A stretch of DNA of 64,000 nt, taken from the NCBI GenBank assembly GCA_001771815.1, contig MEPU01000013.1, positions 124,001 through 188,000 on the forward strand, written 5' to 3'. Positions 1 to 8,855 of the stretch are shown one piece after another (the stretch's first letter is position 1; every line of letters begins with the position of its first letter). Position numbers and translations under genes: made by a program. This stretch comes from Bdellovibrionales bacterium RIFCSPHIGHO2_01_FULL_40_29 (lineage in GTDB: Bacteria; Bdellovibrionota; Bdellovibrionia; Bdellovibrionales; Bdellovibrionaceae). The notes under the pieces were generated by a model, which worked only from the letters and a program-made list of their open reading frames with translations, ran no database searches and was not told where the DNA came from.

Positions 1-3000
1 CTCCGTTGGAAACTGTCACTCGTGATGTCGTCGCACTTGTCCAAATCGCTGCGTTAGTCACATCGATTGTTCCACCATCTGATAAATTCGCCCATGCTTT
101 TAAATCATAGGTTGATCCAGCTGTGATTGTGACTGCTGGAGTCACCACTATTGAAGTCACTGTTGCGCCGTTAACGCCCAGTGGAGTTGTCCCACTAATC
201 GCATTCAGGGTGGCTGTGATAGTTGTACTTCGGTAACCCGTGAATGATGGTGTTGTCACAAATCCACGCGAACCTGCAGTATTACTAATCGTTGCTGCCA
301 AAGTATTTGAAGACGACCACGTTACTTGGTCTGTGATATTCGCTGTTGAGGCATCGCTAAAAGTTCCAATTGCCGTCAGCTGTTGACTCTCGTTACTGGC
401 AACGAGCGCATCATAAGGTGTGATAGCAATTGATGAGAGCGTGGCTGCATTAATGGTTAGTGCTGCCGATCCAAAAATTGAATTGATTGTTGCAGTAATT
501 GTTGCTGATCCTGTCGCAATACCTGTTGCGCGGCCCTTTGTTGGAATCGTATTGGATACCGTTGCAACTCCTGAGTTTGAAGTGGTCCAAACAACACTTG
601 AAGTTACATCTTGGGTGGATGCATCCGAAAATGTTGCTGTCGCTACAAAATCCCGTGTAGCGCTGACACCCATTGAATAAGTTCCCGGAGTCACAGAAAT
701 AGACGTGAGTGTTTTATTTTGCACCGTCACATTCACTGTCTGACTGTAGCCTGCATAACTTGCTGTGATTGTTGCTGTACCACTTGAATTTAAAGTAATA
801 ACTCCAGCAGAGACACTGGCAACAGCGCTATTCGATGATGACCAAGAAGCAGCAGCTGTTACATCAGAACTGCCACTTGGCGACAATACAGCCTGAGCAG
901 ACACTGAATAATTTGCATCTATACCACCCGTAATCATCGACTGAGAAACCGTTAGACCTGACACTAAATACACGGTTGCTGAAGCTACTGCTGTTGCACC
1001 TTTATGAGTCACTGTAATATTAACATTTCCACCTGTTGAACCCGCGGTCACAAGGCCTTTAGAACTTGTGTTATTCACATTAGCGACAGCCGTTGCATTT
1101 GAAGTCCAACTTGCATTTGAATTTGTCGTGACATTTTCTGTTGTTGCATCCGAATAGGTCGCGGTCGCTGTTAATTGTTGTGTCGATCCCGCATTGACCA
1201 TGCTAAATGGGGTTGGTGCTACAGCCACACTGACAACATTCGCAGTTGTCACTGTAAATGTTTGACTTGATGATAAAAATCCATCCGATCCAGTCACTGT
1301 AATGAGACTTGATCCGACAACATTTAATGATGGTGAAATCGTCAATGTACAATTCGGAGCGACTCCACCCTTAACAATATCTGAATTTGGAATAACGGAT
1401 GTCGTCCCAGAACTGACTGTTATATCTGTGGAACAACTGAGCGCATTATCATCAATCAAAGAATAATTAACAACTTGTGCCGCATCTGTTTTGATCGATT
1501 GATTACTTATTGACGAAACTACGGGAGCATCATTCACATCTGAAACGGTCAAAACAAACGGACTTGTAGCTGTTAAAAAGCCATCACTAACAGTCAAAAT
1601 AATATTTGAAGTTCCGTTGGTATTTGCTTCCGGCGCTAAAGTCACCGTGCAATTCGGAGCTGTTCCTGCAAAAACAATATTAACCACTGGTATTAAACTT
1701 ATATTTGAAGATGTTGCCGTGACTGACGTTGAACAATCCAATGTGCTATCCGCATCTGTAATGGTAAATGAAATAGCTCCCGTTGCGATATCTTCGTTTG
1801 TTGTTTGATTACTGATCGCAGAAATTGTTGGTGCGACATTAACTGGATCTATAGTTAAATTGGCATCACTTGTATTTCCAATTGAATCTGTAACGCGAAC
1901 AACTGCCGTACCCGTTACCGTCGGAGTATAAACTCCGGTTGTAGCATGAATACTACCAGGGCCACTCACCAATGAATAAGTATATGCTGTTATACCACCA
2001 GTTGCCGAAAATGTTTGGGTACCATTTGTCAAAATAGTTGAAGTACTCGGCGTGATTACGAGGGCATCATTAATAGTAACGCTTGCAGTTGCCGTTTGCC
2101 CGATGGCATCTGTAACCCTGACAACGGCCGTGCCTGAAGATGCTGCGGCCGTGTAGACTCCAGATGATGAATTTATCGATCCGAGTCCCGATTGCATCGA
2201 AAAAATATACGGAGTTTGTCCACCACTACCAGAAAATGCAAAAACATTGTTAACCGCCAAAGCCTTTGCCGTCGGCACAATATCAAGTGCTGACACAACG
2301 GTAATTGTTGAATCAGAAGTGTTATTTAATGAATCTGTGACTCGCACAGTGACGCCGCCTGGTGTGGCTGCAGCATCAAAAACTCCAGTCCCAGAATTAA
2401 CACTTCCACCACCACTCACAATCGAATACACAAATGGGCTAACGCCACCCGTAGCCGTTAATGTTTGACTATTATTCACGGCCACGGTCGTTATAGCTGG
2501 CGAAATAACCAATGCCGCATTTACTGTTACATTCGCTGTTGCCGTCGCGCCCAAATTATCCGTCACCTCAACAACGGCACTGCCTGCAGTTGCGGGAGCG
2601 GTGTAAACACCTGATGTAGGATGAATGGATCCCGCACCAGATTGAATACTAAAGGTAAATGGTGCCGTTCCACCCGTTGTTGAAAAAGTGTAGGTGTTAT
2701 TCACAGCGACCGTCACCGCTACAGGTGTAATTCCCAAAGCATCATTAATTGTCACTGCTGACTGAGATGTATTGCCCAACGAATCTGTCACTTGAACCAC
2801 ATCTGAACCAGATGTATTCGGCGCCGTATAAACACCTGTTCCAGAAACAATAGTACCCGCCCCACTTAAAATTGAATACGAATACGGACTTACTCCTCCA
2901 CTTGTTGCATAATTAATTGTTCCGCTAACTGCCAGCACATGAGTCGCGGGGCTAATTGCTAGCGCTGCATTAACAGTGACATTTGATGTTGCTGTTTGCC

Positions 3001-6000
3001 CAATCGCATCTGTTACTCTAACAACAGCACTACCCGCCAAAGCACCAGCCGTGTAAACACCAGTTGCTGCCACAACACTTCCACTGCCGGATTGAACTGA
3101 ATATGTATACGGAGATTGTCCACCACTACCCACAAAAGTGAATGAATTATTAACAGCCAATGTTTTTGAAACCGGAGTCATCACCAAGGTGGAAACAACA
3201 GTTACCGACGAATCCACAGTATTTGAAAGTGAGTCTGTTACACGAACAACAACTCCGCCTGCAGTTGCTGGAGCAACGAAGGCTCCGCTTGTTGAATTGA
3301 TGCTTCCACCACCACTGACTATAGAATAAGTATAAGGACTAACACCATTAGATCCTGCAAATGTATGTGAGCCGTTCACGGCAATCGTTAAACTAGATGG
3401 CAAAATACTTAATGCGGAATTAATTATGACATTGGCCGTAGTTGTCGATCCTAAATTATCCGTCACAAGGATAACAGCACTGCCTGAAGCTGCTGGTGCT
3501 GTATACAATCCCGAAGTGGAATGAATGCTTCCTGTTCCAGATTGTAATGAAAATGTATATGGCGCCTGCCCGCCCGATGCCGAAAATGTAAATGTGTTAT
3601 TCACTGCCAATGTTTGTGATGCCGGAGAAATTCCTAATAAATTATTAATTGTAACATTTGAGTCAGATGTGTTTCCAAGGCTATCCGTAACGCGCACAAC
3701 AGCGCTGCCCGCTACTGCCGGTGCCGTGTAAACTCCTGTTCCAGAAACCACACTTCCTGTGCCACTAAATATAGAGTATGTATAGGGAGAAACACCACCA
3801 CTTGACGAAAAATTTAATGACCCATTCACGGTCATTGTTTGTGTCGCTGGCGAAATAGCTAATGCCGAGTTCACAGTTACATTAGCTGTCGCTGTTTGGC
3901 CAATTGCATCCGTAATCCTAACAACAGCACTTCCGGCAACTGCCGGCGCAGTAAATACTCCGGTCGAAGAATTGATACTTCCGCCACCGGATTGAATTGA
4001 AAAAATATAAGGGGCTTCTCCACCACTTCCTGAAAAAGTAAATGTATTATTCACAGCTAAAGTTTTTGTTGTGGGAGTCAGCGCTATCGACGACACAACC
4101 GTCACAATGGAATTTGCTGTATTTCCCAATGAATCTGCTACCTGAATAGTGACAGAACCCGCAGTTGCTGGTGCTGTAAATGCGCCACTTGCTGAATTAA
4201 TACTTCCGCCACCACTAGCAATAGAATAAGTATAAGGACTAACCCCATTTAAACCGATAAATGTTTGTGAGCCATTCACACCAATTGTTTGCGATGTCGG
4301 ACTGATATTCAACGCTGAATTGACAGTTACATTGGCTGTTGCTGTAGCTCCCAGCGCATCCGTAATTCTAATAATGGCGCTGCCAGGTGTTGCAGGAGCC
4401 GTGTACTGTCCCGTCGAAGAATTAATGCTTCCAGTTCCCGATTGAATTGAAAAAACATAAGGTGCTTCACCGCCGGCACCAAGAAATGTAAAGATATTGT
4501 TTACAGCAACAGTCACTGAAACTGGAGAAATAGCTAGAACGTTATTGATCGTTACATTTGAATCAGAAATATTACCAAAAGAATCTGTCACACGAATAAC
4601 AGCACTGCCCGCAGCTCCTGGAGCTGTATAAATTCCAGTAGCTGCGTTGATACTACCACCACCGCTTAAGACAGAATACGTATATGGTGAAACGCCGCCA
4701 CTTGCAGAAAAATTAAGGGTCCCCGAAACAACAGTTGTTTGTGACGTCGGATTTATTGTTAATGCCGCATTGACTGTGACATTGGCTGTGGCTGTGGCTC
4801 CCAGCGCATCTGTAATAATTATGACAGCTGATCCTGCAACAGCAGGTGCCGTATAAACTCCGGTAGATGCATTGATACTACCGCCTCCAGATTGAACTGA
4901 AAATACATATGGCGCATCTCCACCGCTGCCAACAAAAGTTGTTGCGTTATTTACTGCTAATGTCTTTTCCGATGGCGTGATCACGAGTACCGCACTGATT
5001 GTGACATTCGCATCCGAAGTATTTCCAACACTATCAGTCACACGTACAATCGCACTGCCGGCAGTGTTCGGAGCCGTGTACATTCCCGTTGAAGAATTGA
5101 TTGTGCCAGAGCCGCTGACAATTGAAAATGTATACGGCGAAACCCCGCCGCTGTTAGCAAAAAAAGCTAACGATGCATTTGCTGATAATGCTTGTGATCC
5201 AGGAACAATCTGCAGCGCGGGATTTATGGTGATGGTTGCATCAGCAGTTGCACTCAAAGCATCACTGACACGAACAACAACTGTTTCTGCTGTCGCTGGT
5301 GCTGTAAAAACTCCGGTTGAAGAATCAATAACTCCGCCGCCGCTTATAATATCGTAAACATACGGCGGCACACCCCCACCTGCACTGAATGTTGTTGTAT
5401 TATTGACGGCCAACGTTGTCGTTGAGGGCGAAATGCCCAAGCCAATAAATGTATTAACAGTGGCCTCTGAAGTATTCCCCAAAGAATCTGTAACACGAAT
5501 GACGGCGGTGTCTGCAGAGGCTGGGGCTGAATACAAACCAGAGGTTGAGTTTACTGTGCCACCACCACTCACAATAGAATAGATATATGGACTAACCCCA
5601 CCAGTTGATGAAAAAAAATTGGAGCCATTTGCAGATAAACTATGTGCTGCAGGAGAAATTTGCAACGCTGGATTTATGGTTACAATGGCATCGGCCATAG
5701 CTCCCGCACTATCAATAACTCGAACAGTGGCAACACCACCAATTCCCGGCGCTGTATAGTTTCCAGTTGTAGACAAAATAGATCCCGAACCAAAGGCAAT
5801 TGAATATGTGTAGCCACCGCTTCCACCAGATGCTGTAAACGTGAAACTATTATTTACCGCCAATGTCACAACAGCAGGTGAAATAGACAGCGACAAAGGA
5901 TCAATAGTTGGATCACTCGACGAACCGCCAGGTGCAAAACCACCATCACCTGATTGCGAACAACCAAGTCCAAATATTAAAATAATTGAAGCTTTAACTA

Positions 6001-6037
6001 AAAAGCTAAGTATTTTGAAATCTCGTAAACGTGCCAC
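1..6037 (-). CDS. Giant Ig-like/cadherin-like/BIG2 repeat lipoprotein (3' end outside window)
   Basis: The minus frame is open from a GTG at 6037 to the window edge without a stop, at least 2012 codons. In-frame TAA lies upstream and no other start codon falls between it and this GTG; an AAAGG sits just before it. The N-terminus is basic, then hydrophobic, ending in FGLGC with Cys26, so a lipoprotein is likely. Three module classes follow. Residues about 50-1392 hold 18 copies of a 75-residue module with hallmarks GG-SPYTYSI, a Y-x-AP turn and RVTDSLGNTSD. Residues about 1392-1600 hold two cadherin-like modules of the VNDAP/ISNQ type. From about 1600 to the edge are BIG2-like modules with WTSSN and ATITA motifs. 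Such proteins are usually surface adhesins or stalks. The function here is inferred; the C-terminal anchor or barrel is not visible. Confidence 0.85.
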   Translation of the reverse strand, partial: MARLRDFKILSFLVKASIILIFGLGCSQSGDGGFAPGGSSSDPTIDPLSLSISPAVVTLAVNNSFTFTASGGSGGYTYSIAFGSGSILSTTGNYTAPGIGGVATVRVIDSAGAMADAIVTINPALQISPAAHSLSANGSNFFSSTGGVSPYIYSIVSGGGTVNSTSGLYSAPASADTAVIRVTDSLGNTSEATVNTFIGLGISPSTTTLAVNNTTTFSAGGGVPPYVYDIISGGGVIDSSTGVFTAPATAETVVVRVSDALSATADATITINPALQIVPGSQALSANASLAFFANSGGVSPYTFSIVSGSGTINSSTGMYTAPNTAGSAIVRVTDSVGNTSDANVTISAVLVITPSEKTLAVNNATTFVGSGGDAPYVFSVQSGGGSINASTGVYTAPAVAGSAVIIITDALGATATANVTVNAALTINPTSQTTVVSGTLNFSASGGVSPYTYSVLSGGGSINAATGIYTAPGAAGSAVIRVTDSFGNISDSNVTINNVLAISPVSVTVAVNNIFTFLGAGGEAPYVFSIQSGTGSINSSTGQYTAPATPGSAIIRITDALGATATANVTVNSALNISPTSQTIGVNGSQTFIGLNGVSPYTYSIASGGGSINSASGAFTAPATAGSVTIQVADSLGNTANSIVTVVSSIALTPTTKTLAVNNTFTFSGSGGEAPYIFSIQSGGGSINSSTGVFTAPAVAGSAVVRITDAIGQTATANVTVNSALAISPATQTMTVNGSLNFSSSGGVSPYTYSIFSGTGSVVSGTGVYTAPAVAGSAVVRVTDSLGNTSDSNVTINNLLGISPASQTLAVNNTFTFSASGGQAPYTFSLQSGTGSIHSTSGLYTAPAASGSAVILVTDNLGSTTTANVIINSALSILPSSLTIAVNGSHTFAGSNGVSPYTYSIVSGGGSINSTSGAFVAPATAGGVVVRVTDSLSNTVDSSVTVVSTLVMTPVSKTLAVNNSFTFVGSGGQSPYTYSVQSGSGSVVAATGVYTAGALAGSAVVRVTDAIGQTATSNVTVNAALAISPATHVLAVSGTINYATSGGVSPYSYSILSGAGTIVSGTGVYTAPNTSGSDVVQVTDSLGNTSQSAVTINDALGITPVAVTVAVNNTYTFSTTGGTAPFTFSIQSGAGSIHPTSGVYTAPATAGSAVVEVTDNLGATATANVTVNAALVISPAITTVAVNNSQTLTATGGVSPFVYSIVSGGGSVNSGTGVFDAAATPGGVTVRVTDSLNNTSDSTITVVSALDIVPTAKALAVNNVFAFSGSGGQTPYIFSMQSGLGSINSSSGVYTAAASSGTAVVRVTDAIGQTATASVTINDALVITPSTSTILTNGTQTFSATGGITAYTYSLVSGPGSIHATTGVYTPTVTGTAVVRVTDSIGNTSDANLTIDPVNVAPTISAISNQTTNEDIATGAISFTITDADSTLDCSTSVTATSSNISLIPVVNIVFAGTAPNCTVTLAPEANTNGTSNIILTVSDGFLTATSPFVLTVSDVNDAPVVSSISNQSIKTDAAQVVNYSLIDDNALSCSTDITVSSGTTSVIPNSDIVKGGVAPNCTLTISPSLNVVGSSLITVTGSDGFLSSSQTFTVTTANVVSVAVAPTPFSMVNAGSTQQLTATATYSDATTENVTTNSNASWTSNATAVANVNNTSSKGLVTAGSTGGNVNITVTHKGATAVASATVYLVSGLTVSQSMITGGIDANYSVSAQAVLSPSGSSDVTAAASWSSSNSAVASVSAGVITLNSSGTATITASYAGYSQTVNVTVQNKTLTSISVTPGTYSMGVSATRDFVATATFSDASTQDVTSSVVWTTSNSGVATVSNTIPTKGRATGIATGSATITATINSIFGSAALTINAATLSSIAITPYDALVASNESQQLTAIGTFSDASTANITDQVTWSSSNTLAATISNTAGSRGFVTTPSFTGYRSTTITATLNAISGTTPLGVNGATVTSIVVTPAVTITAGSTYDLKAWANLSDGGTIDVTNAAIWTSATTSRVTVSNG
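1860..5900 (-). repeat. 18 tandem 225-nt (75-aa) modules with 450- and 900-nt super-periods
   Basis: The Y-x-AP codons recur on the plus strand near 1920, 2145, 2370, 2600, 2820, 3045, 3270, 3500, 3720, 3945, 4170, 4395, 4620, 4845, 5070, 5300, 5525 and 5749, a spacing of about 225 nt. Neighbouring modules alternate between a DSLGN-type and a DALGA/DAIGQ-type turn, giving a 450-nt unit. In the 2.1-3.9 kb part DAIGQ and DNLG types also alternate, giving about 900 nt. The array lies inside the giant lipoprotein gene and keeps its frame throughout. Confidence 0.85.
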
Positions 6038-6163
6038 AGCCTTTAGAATAGCAAATTTGCAACTCTTCGAAAACGGCTTTGATTTTTTTTCTAACTTTTA
6101 GTCGACTTTGGTACAATATAAGACTCGATAGTTCGACCAATGTCTCGCATCAAGACAATACGA

Positions 6164-6913
6164 TCAAGGCCGAGCTGAAACCCACTGATTAATAACAGAC
6201 TCATAGGTTCCATTTTTTTTAAGATCTTTTGCCGCTTTTCGAAGTTGTGGCACCAAAGCCATTGCTTTTTTGGACTTCTTTGAAACCTGTAACCAAATTT
6301 CCAGTTTGTCTACCTTTAAACCTGGAAAGTTTATTTTCATTTCGAAATTATTCTTTTTTATTTCATATTGAATTGTTTTTTCAATGCCCACAAAGGCGCC
6401 CAATCTGCCATTCGCCAACATCATGACACCATGCTGTTGCGTTGGGACCATGCTTTTAACAATCTTTGGATCATTAAATAATTTTACAAAAAAACCGTCT
6501 CCTCCCAATGGAAACCCAATGCTTGGAATGCGCTTTAGATCATGAAATGTTTCATAATTCTCTATAACAACGTCTTTTGGTGTGACAACTACAACTTGCA
6601 AGTCGTATACATGTTCAATAAATTCAACCGCATCAGCATTTTTTTCGTATCTTGAAAAAACTCCAATCTCACAATCACCATCACGCAGTCTTTGAATCAT
6701 TCTTGGATAATTTGCAAAATCAGCAACTCCTTTTATTTTCACCTCATTCAAAATTGAAACCACATGATCCAACATGATGCCCTGAACTTTTCCTTGAACG
6801 GTCATTCCCCACGGCTCAAAATCAGGCACACAGACCGTTAAAGATTCAGCTTTTGCAGCCAATGAAATTATGAATATCATCGTCAACGCAACAATTATAT
6901 TCTTTGTTTGCAT
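6164..6913 (-). CDS. Periplasmic solute-binding protein, family 3-like
   Basis: A 249-residue protein with a clear signal peptide (MQTKNIIVALTM..., cleavage near AKA|ES) and the start of a type II periplasmic-binding fold (LTVCVPDFEPWGM). It also has the later GFPLGGDGFF and LGAFVGIEKT segments expected of family 3 binding proteins. GAGGT stands before the ATG. In this family the protein binds amino acids or similar polar ligands in the periplasm, either for an ABC transporter or as a sensor. No permease or ATPase gene is adjacent, so a stand-alone or sensory role is possible. It lies upstream of, and in the same direction as, the giant lipoprotein (126-nt gap) and is divergent from the signalling genes. 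Confidence 0.75.
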   Translation of the reverse strand: MQTKNIIVALTMIFIISLAAKAESLTVCVPDFEPWGMTVQGKVQGIMLDHVVSILNEVKIKGVADFANYPRMIQRLRDGDCEIGVFSRYEKNADAVEFIEHVYDLQVVVVTPKDVVIENYETFHDLKRIPSIGFPLGGDGFFVKLFNDPKIVKSMVPTQQHGVMMLANGRLGAFVGIEKTIQYEIKKNNFEMKINFPGLKVDKLEIWLQVSKKSKKAMALVPQLRKAAKDLKKNGTYESVINQWVSARP

Positions 6914-6953
6914 TTTTTACCTCGCACTACAACGCTAACCTTATCTAAGAAAA

Positions 6954-6965
6954 TGGACTAGTCCA
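6954..6965. promoter_or_regulatory. Perfect 12-nt palindrome in a divergent intergenic region
   Basis: TGGACTAGTCCA is a perfect inverted repeat and is followed at once by a second short palindrome, AGATCT. It lies 41 nt upstream of the binding-protein ATG and 150 nt upstream of the CheY-like ATG, where an operator shared by the two divergent units would sit. No known regulator site is recognised; the role is inferred only from symmetry and place. Confidence 0.25.
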
Positions 6966-7114
6966 GATCTAGAAAACTAAAGCACAAAACTTTTGTCTAT
7001 TGTTTGCAATTTATCAACATGTCTCAGTGTGAGATTTTGATTCCACGTTCATTTAAACTACATATACAGTTTATAAGTCATTCAGACGATAAGACCCCAT
7101 ATAGCGGAGTCTCG

Positions 7115-7513
7115 ATGAAACGAATTCTTCTTTGTGATGATAGCAATATGATGCTGACCATTCTGACCAAGCGCCTCACGGACGCTGGTTTTCAAATTGT
7201 CGGAAAAGGCATGGATGGCGAAGAGGGCTACAAACTTTTTTGTGAACTAAAGCCCGACCTGATGCTACTTGATGTTACAATGCCCAATAAAGATGGGCGC
7301 CAATGCTTATCTGATATTCTTGCTGCACACCCCACGGCATCTATCATCATGGTTTCGGCTTTAGCTGATGAAGAACTGCAAAAATCATGTATCCAAGCTG
7401 GTGCGAAAGCTTTTATAACGAAGTCAAACTTAAGCACGGTGGAAGATTTTGATAAACATGTCGCTTCGGTTATCCACTCCATTTTTGGCGACCAAAACAG
7501 ACAGGCTGCTTAG
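7115..7513 (+). CDS. CheY-like single-domain response regulator
   Basis: 132 residues forming one receiver domain. Phosphorylation-site features are visible: acidic pair in LLCDDS (Asp8, Asp9), phospho-acceptor Asp53 in LLDVTMP, Ser81 after strand 4 (MVSA) and Lys103 in FITKS. The ATG at 7115 is chosen because GGAG lies 7 nt before it and the receiver fold begins right there; the frame stays open upstream to 7004 but that part has no receiver-like sequence. Its stop TAG shares one base with the GTG of the kinase gene (TAGTG), so the two are probably co-translated, and the kinase is the obvious partner. No output domain, so it acts by protein contact. Confidence 0.9.
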   Translation: MKRILLCDDSNMMLTILTKRLTDAGFQIVGKGMDGEEGYKLFCELKPDLMLLDVTMPNKDGRQCLSDILAAHPTASIIMVSALADEELQKSCIQAGAKAFITKSNLSTVEDFDKHVASVIHSIFGDQNRQAA

Positions 7514-8847
7514 TGGGCACGACAACAGGCCATCGCGCTTTAGACTCTTTTCAAATTTCAATGCTCGAGCAAACTCAAAATTTTTCTGTAGTTTGTAGTA
7601 AATACTTTTCAGCATTACTCAGCTGTGATTGCAAAATGGCCCCAACTCAATTTTTAGAGCAGGGCATTAATAGTCAAAAAAATATGATCATTTCAGTTCT
7701 TTTTACTGGATCGGTTTTTGGTGAATACGTTGTCGCGCTTGATGAAGAAACGGCTGCCCAGATTATCAATGAAACTTTTATTAATAAAACACCTTCAGAA
7801 CAAGATAAAATCAGAAAAGATATTATTGATACATTCAGTGAGATTTTAAACTTAGCTGTCGGCGAGTGCATTGTTTCATTAAATAAAATCTACAAAAAAT
7901 TAACGGTGACGACTCCAAAAGTTACTTTTGGAAAAGTCAAATACCCTCAAGTTAAATCTGCACACAATGTTCTTCATTCCAATTTTGGAACAATTGAATG
8001 TTTTCTTTTTGTAGATCGAATGAAACTTGATATTTCAGATGCCTACAAAGATGCTCTCAGTTCTTTAGAAAAAACAAATATAGAACTTGTTGAAACCTTA
8101 CGGCAACTGCAAGAGCAACAAGAGCAAATTGTACAGTCAGAAAAATTGGCCGCATTAGGTACAATGGCCGCTGGAGTTGCTCATGAAATTAATACTCCAC
8201 TAGCAACAATTTCGATGGTTGAAGGGAATTTACAAGAACTTCTTAAAATCGAGAATGATTTTGATCGGGCCGAGGTGACTCGATCATTAGAAATCATTCA
8301 AAAAACTGTTTTCCGAATTGCTAAAATTACCAACGCCCTCAGAGATTATGCGCGCAGCGATGGATCGGAATCAAAACAAGATGTTTCTATTCGTTATTTG
8401 CTTAACGACGCATTGATCTTTTGCCAAAGTCAAATTAAAGACAAGGGCATAAAGATAATTGCTGATTCCCTTAACGAGGAGACAAAAATTTCTTGTCGCC
8501 CACAGCAGTTATCACAGGTCATTTACAATTTATTGATTAACTCGCTGGATGCAATCGAAGAAATGCCTGGAGATAAATGGATTAAAATTGAAGCCAAAGA
8601 AATTCCTGGAAATATTGAAATCCGCATTACAGACTCTGGATTTGGAATGTCTGAAGAGGTGCAAAAAAAAGCTTTTGACCCCTTTTACACGACTAAAACT
8701 TTTGGCAAAGGCACTGGCCTGGGACTCAGTATTTGTAAAGGAATTCTTGAAATCCACAAAGGTCGAATTTTTATCAATCCAAACTCTCAACACACGCAAT
8801 TTGTCATAGAAATTCCAATATCCGCAGCACTGAATAAAGCCTGCTAG
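7513..8847 (+). CDS. CheX-like domain fused to a sensor histidine kinase
   Basis: 444 residues. Residues about 20-170 resemble the CheX/CheC phosphatase fold: an ETAAQIINE stretch, then DTFSEILNLAVGE, PKVTFGK and a C-terminal strand GTIECFLFVDR. A coiled coil (175-212) leads to a HisKA domain with phospho-acceptor His224 in GVAHEINTPL. The catalytic domain has the N box around NSLDAIEE, G1 DSGFGM, F box DPFYTT and G2 GKGTGLGLS. There is no membrane segment, so it is cytoplasmic. The start is GTG overlapping the regulator stop; an ATG at 7561 is an alternative. A CheX-type domain at the sensor position could dephosphorylate CheY-like proteins or only bind them; whether the phosphatase residues are retained was not resolved. 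Confidence 0.85.
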   Translation: MGTTTGHRALDSFQISMLEQTQNFSVVCSKYFSALLSCDCKMAPTQFLEQGINSQKNMIISVLFTGSVFGEYVVALDEETAAQIINETFINKTPSEQDKIRKDIIDTFSEILNLAVGECIVSLNKIYKKLTVTTPKVTFGKVKYPQVKSAHNVLHSNFGTIECFLFVDRMKLDISDAYKDALSSLEKTNIELVETLRQLQEQQEQIVQSEKLAALGTMAAGVAHEINTPLATISMVEGNLQELLKIENDFDRAEVTRSLEIIQKTVFRIAKITNALRDYARSDGSESKQDVSIRYLLNDALIFCQSQIKDKGIKIIADSLNEETKISCRPQQLSQVIYNLLINSLDAIEEMPGDKWIKIEAKEIPGNIEIRITDSGFGMSEEVQKKAFDPFYTTKTFGKGTGLGLSICKGILEIHKGRIFINPNSQHTQFVIEIPISAALNKAC

Positions 8848-8855
8848 TCTATACC

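Noticed and set aside
420-5357. Many plus-strand ORFs of 60-126 codons inside the repeat region
   Set aside because: They are antisense shadows of the repeat gene: they recur at the module spacing, lack SDs and have unlikely composition.
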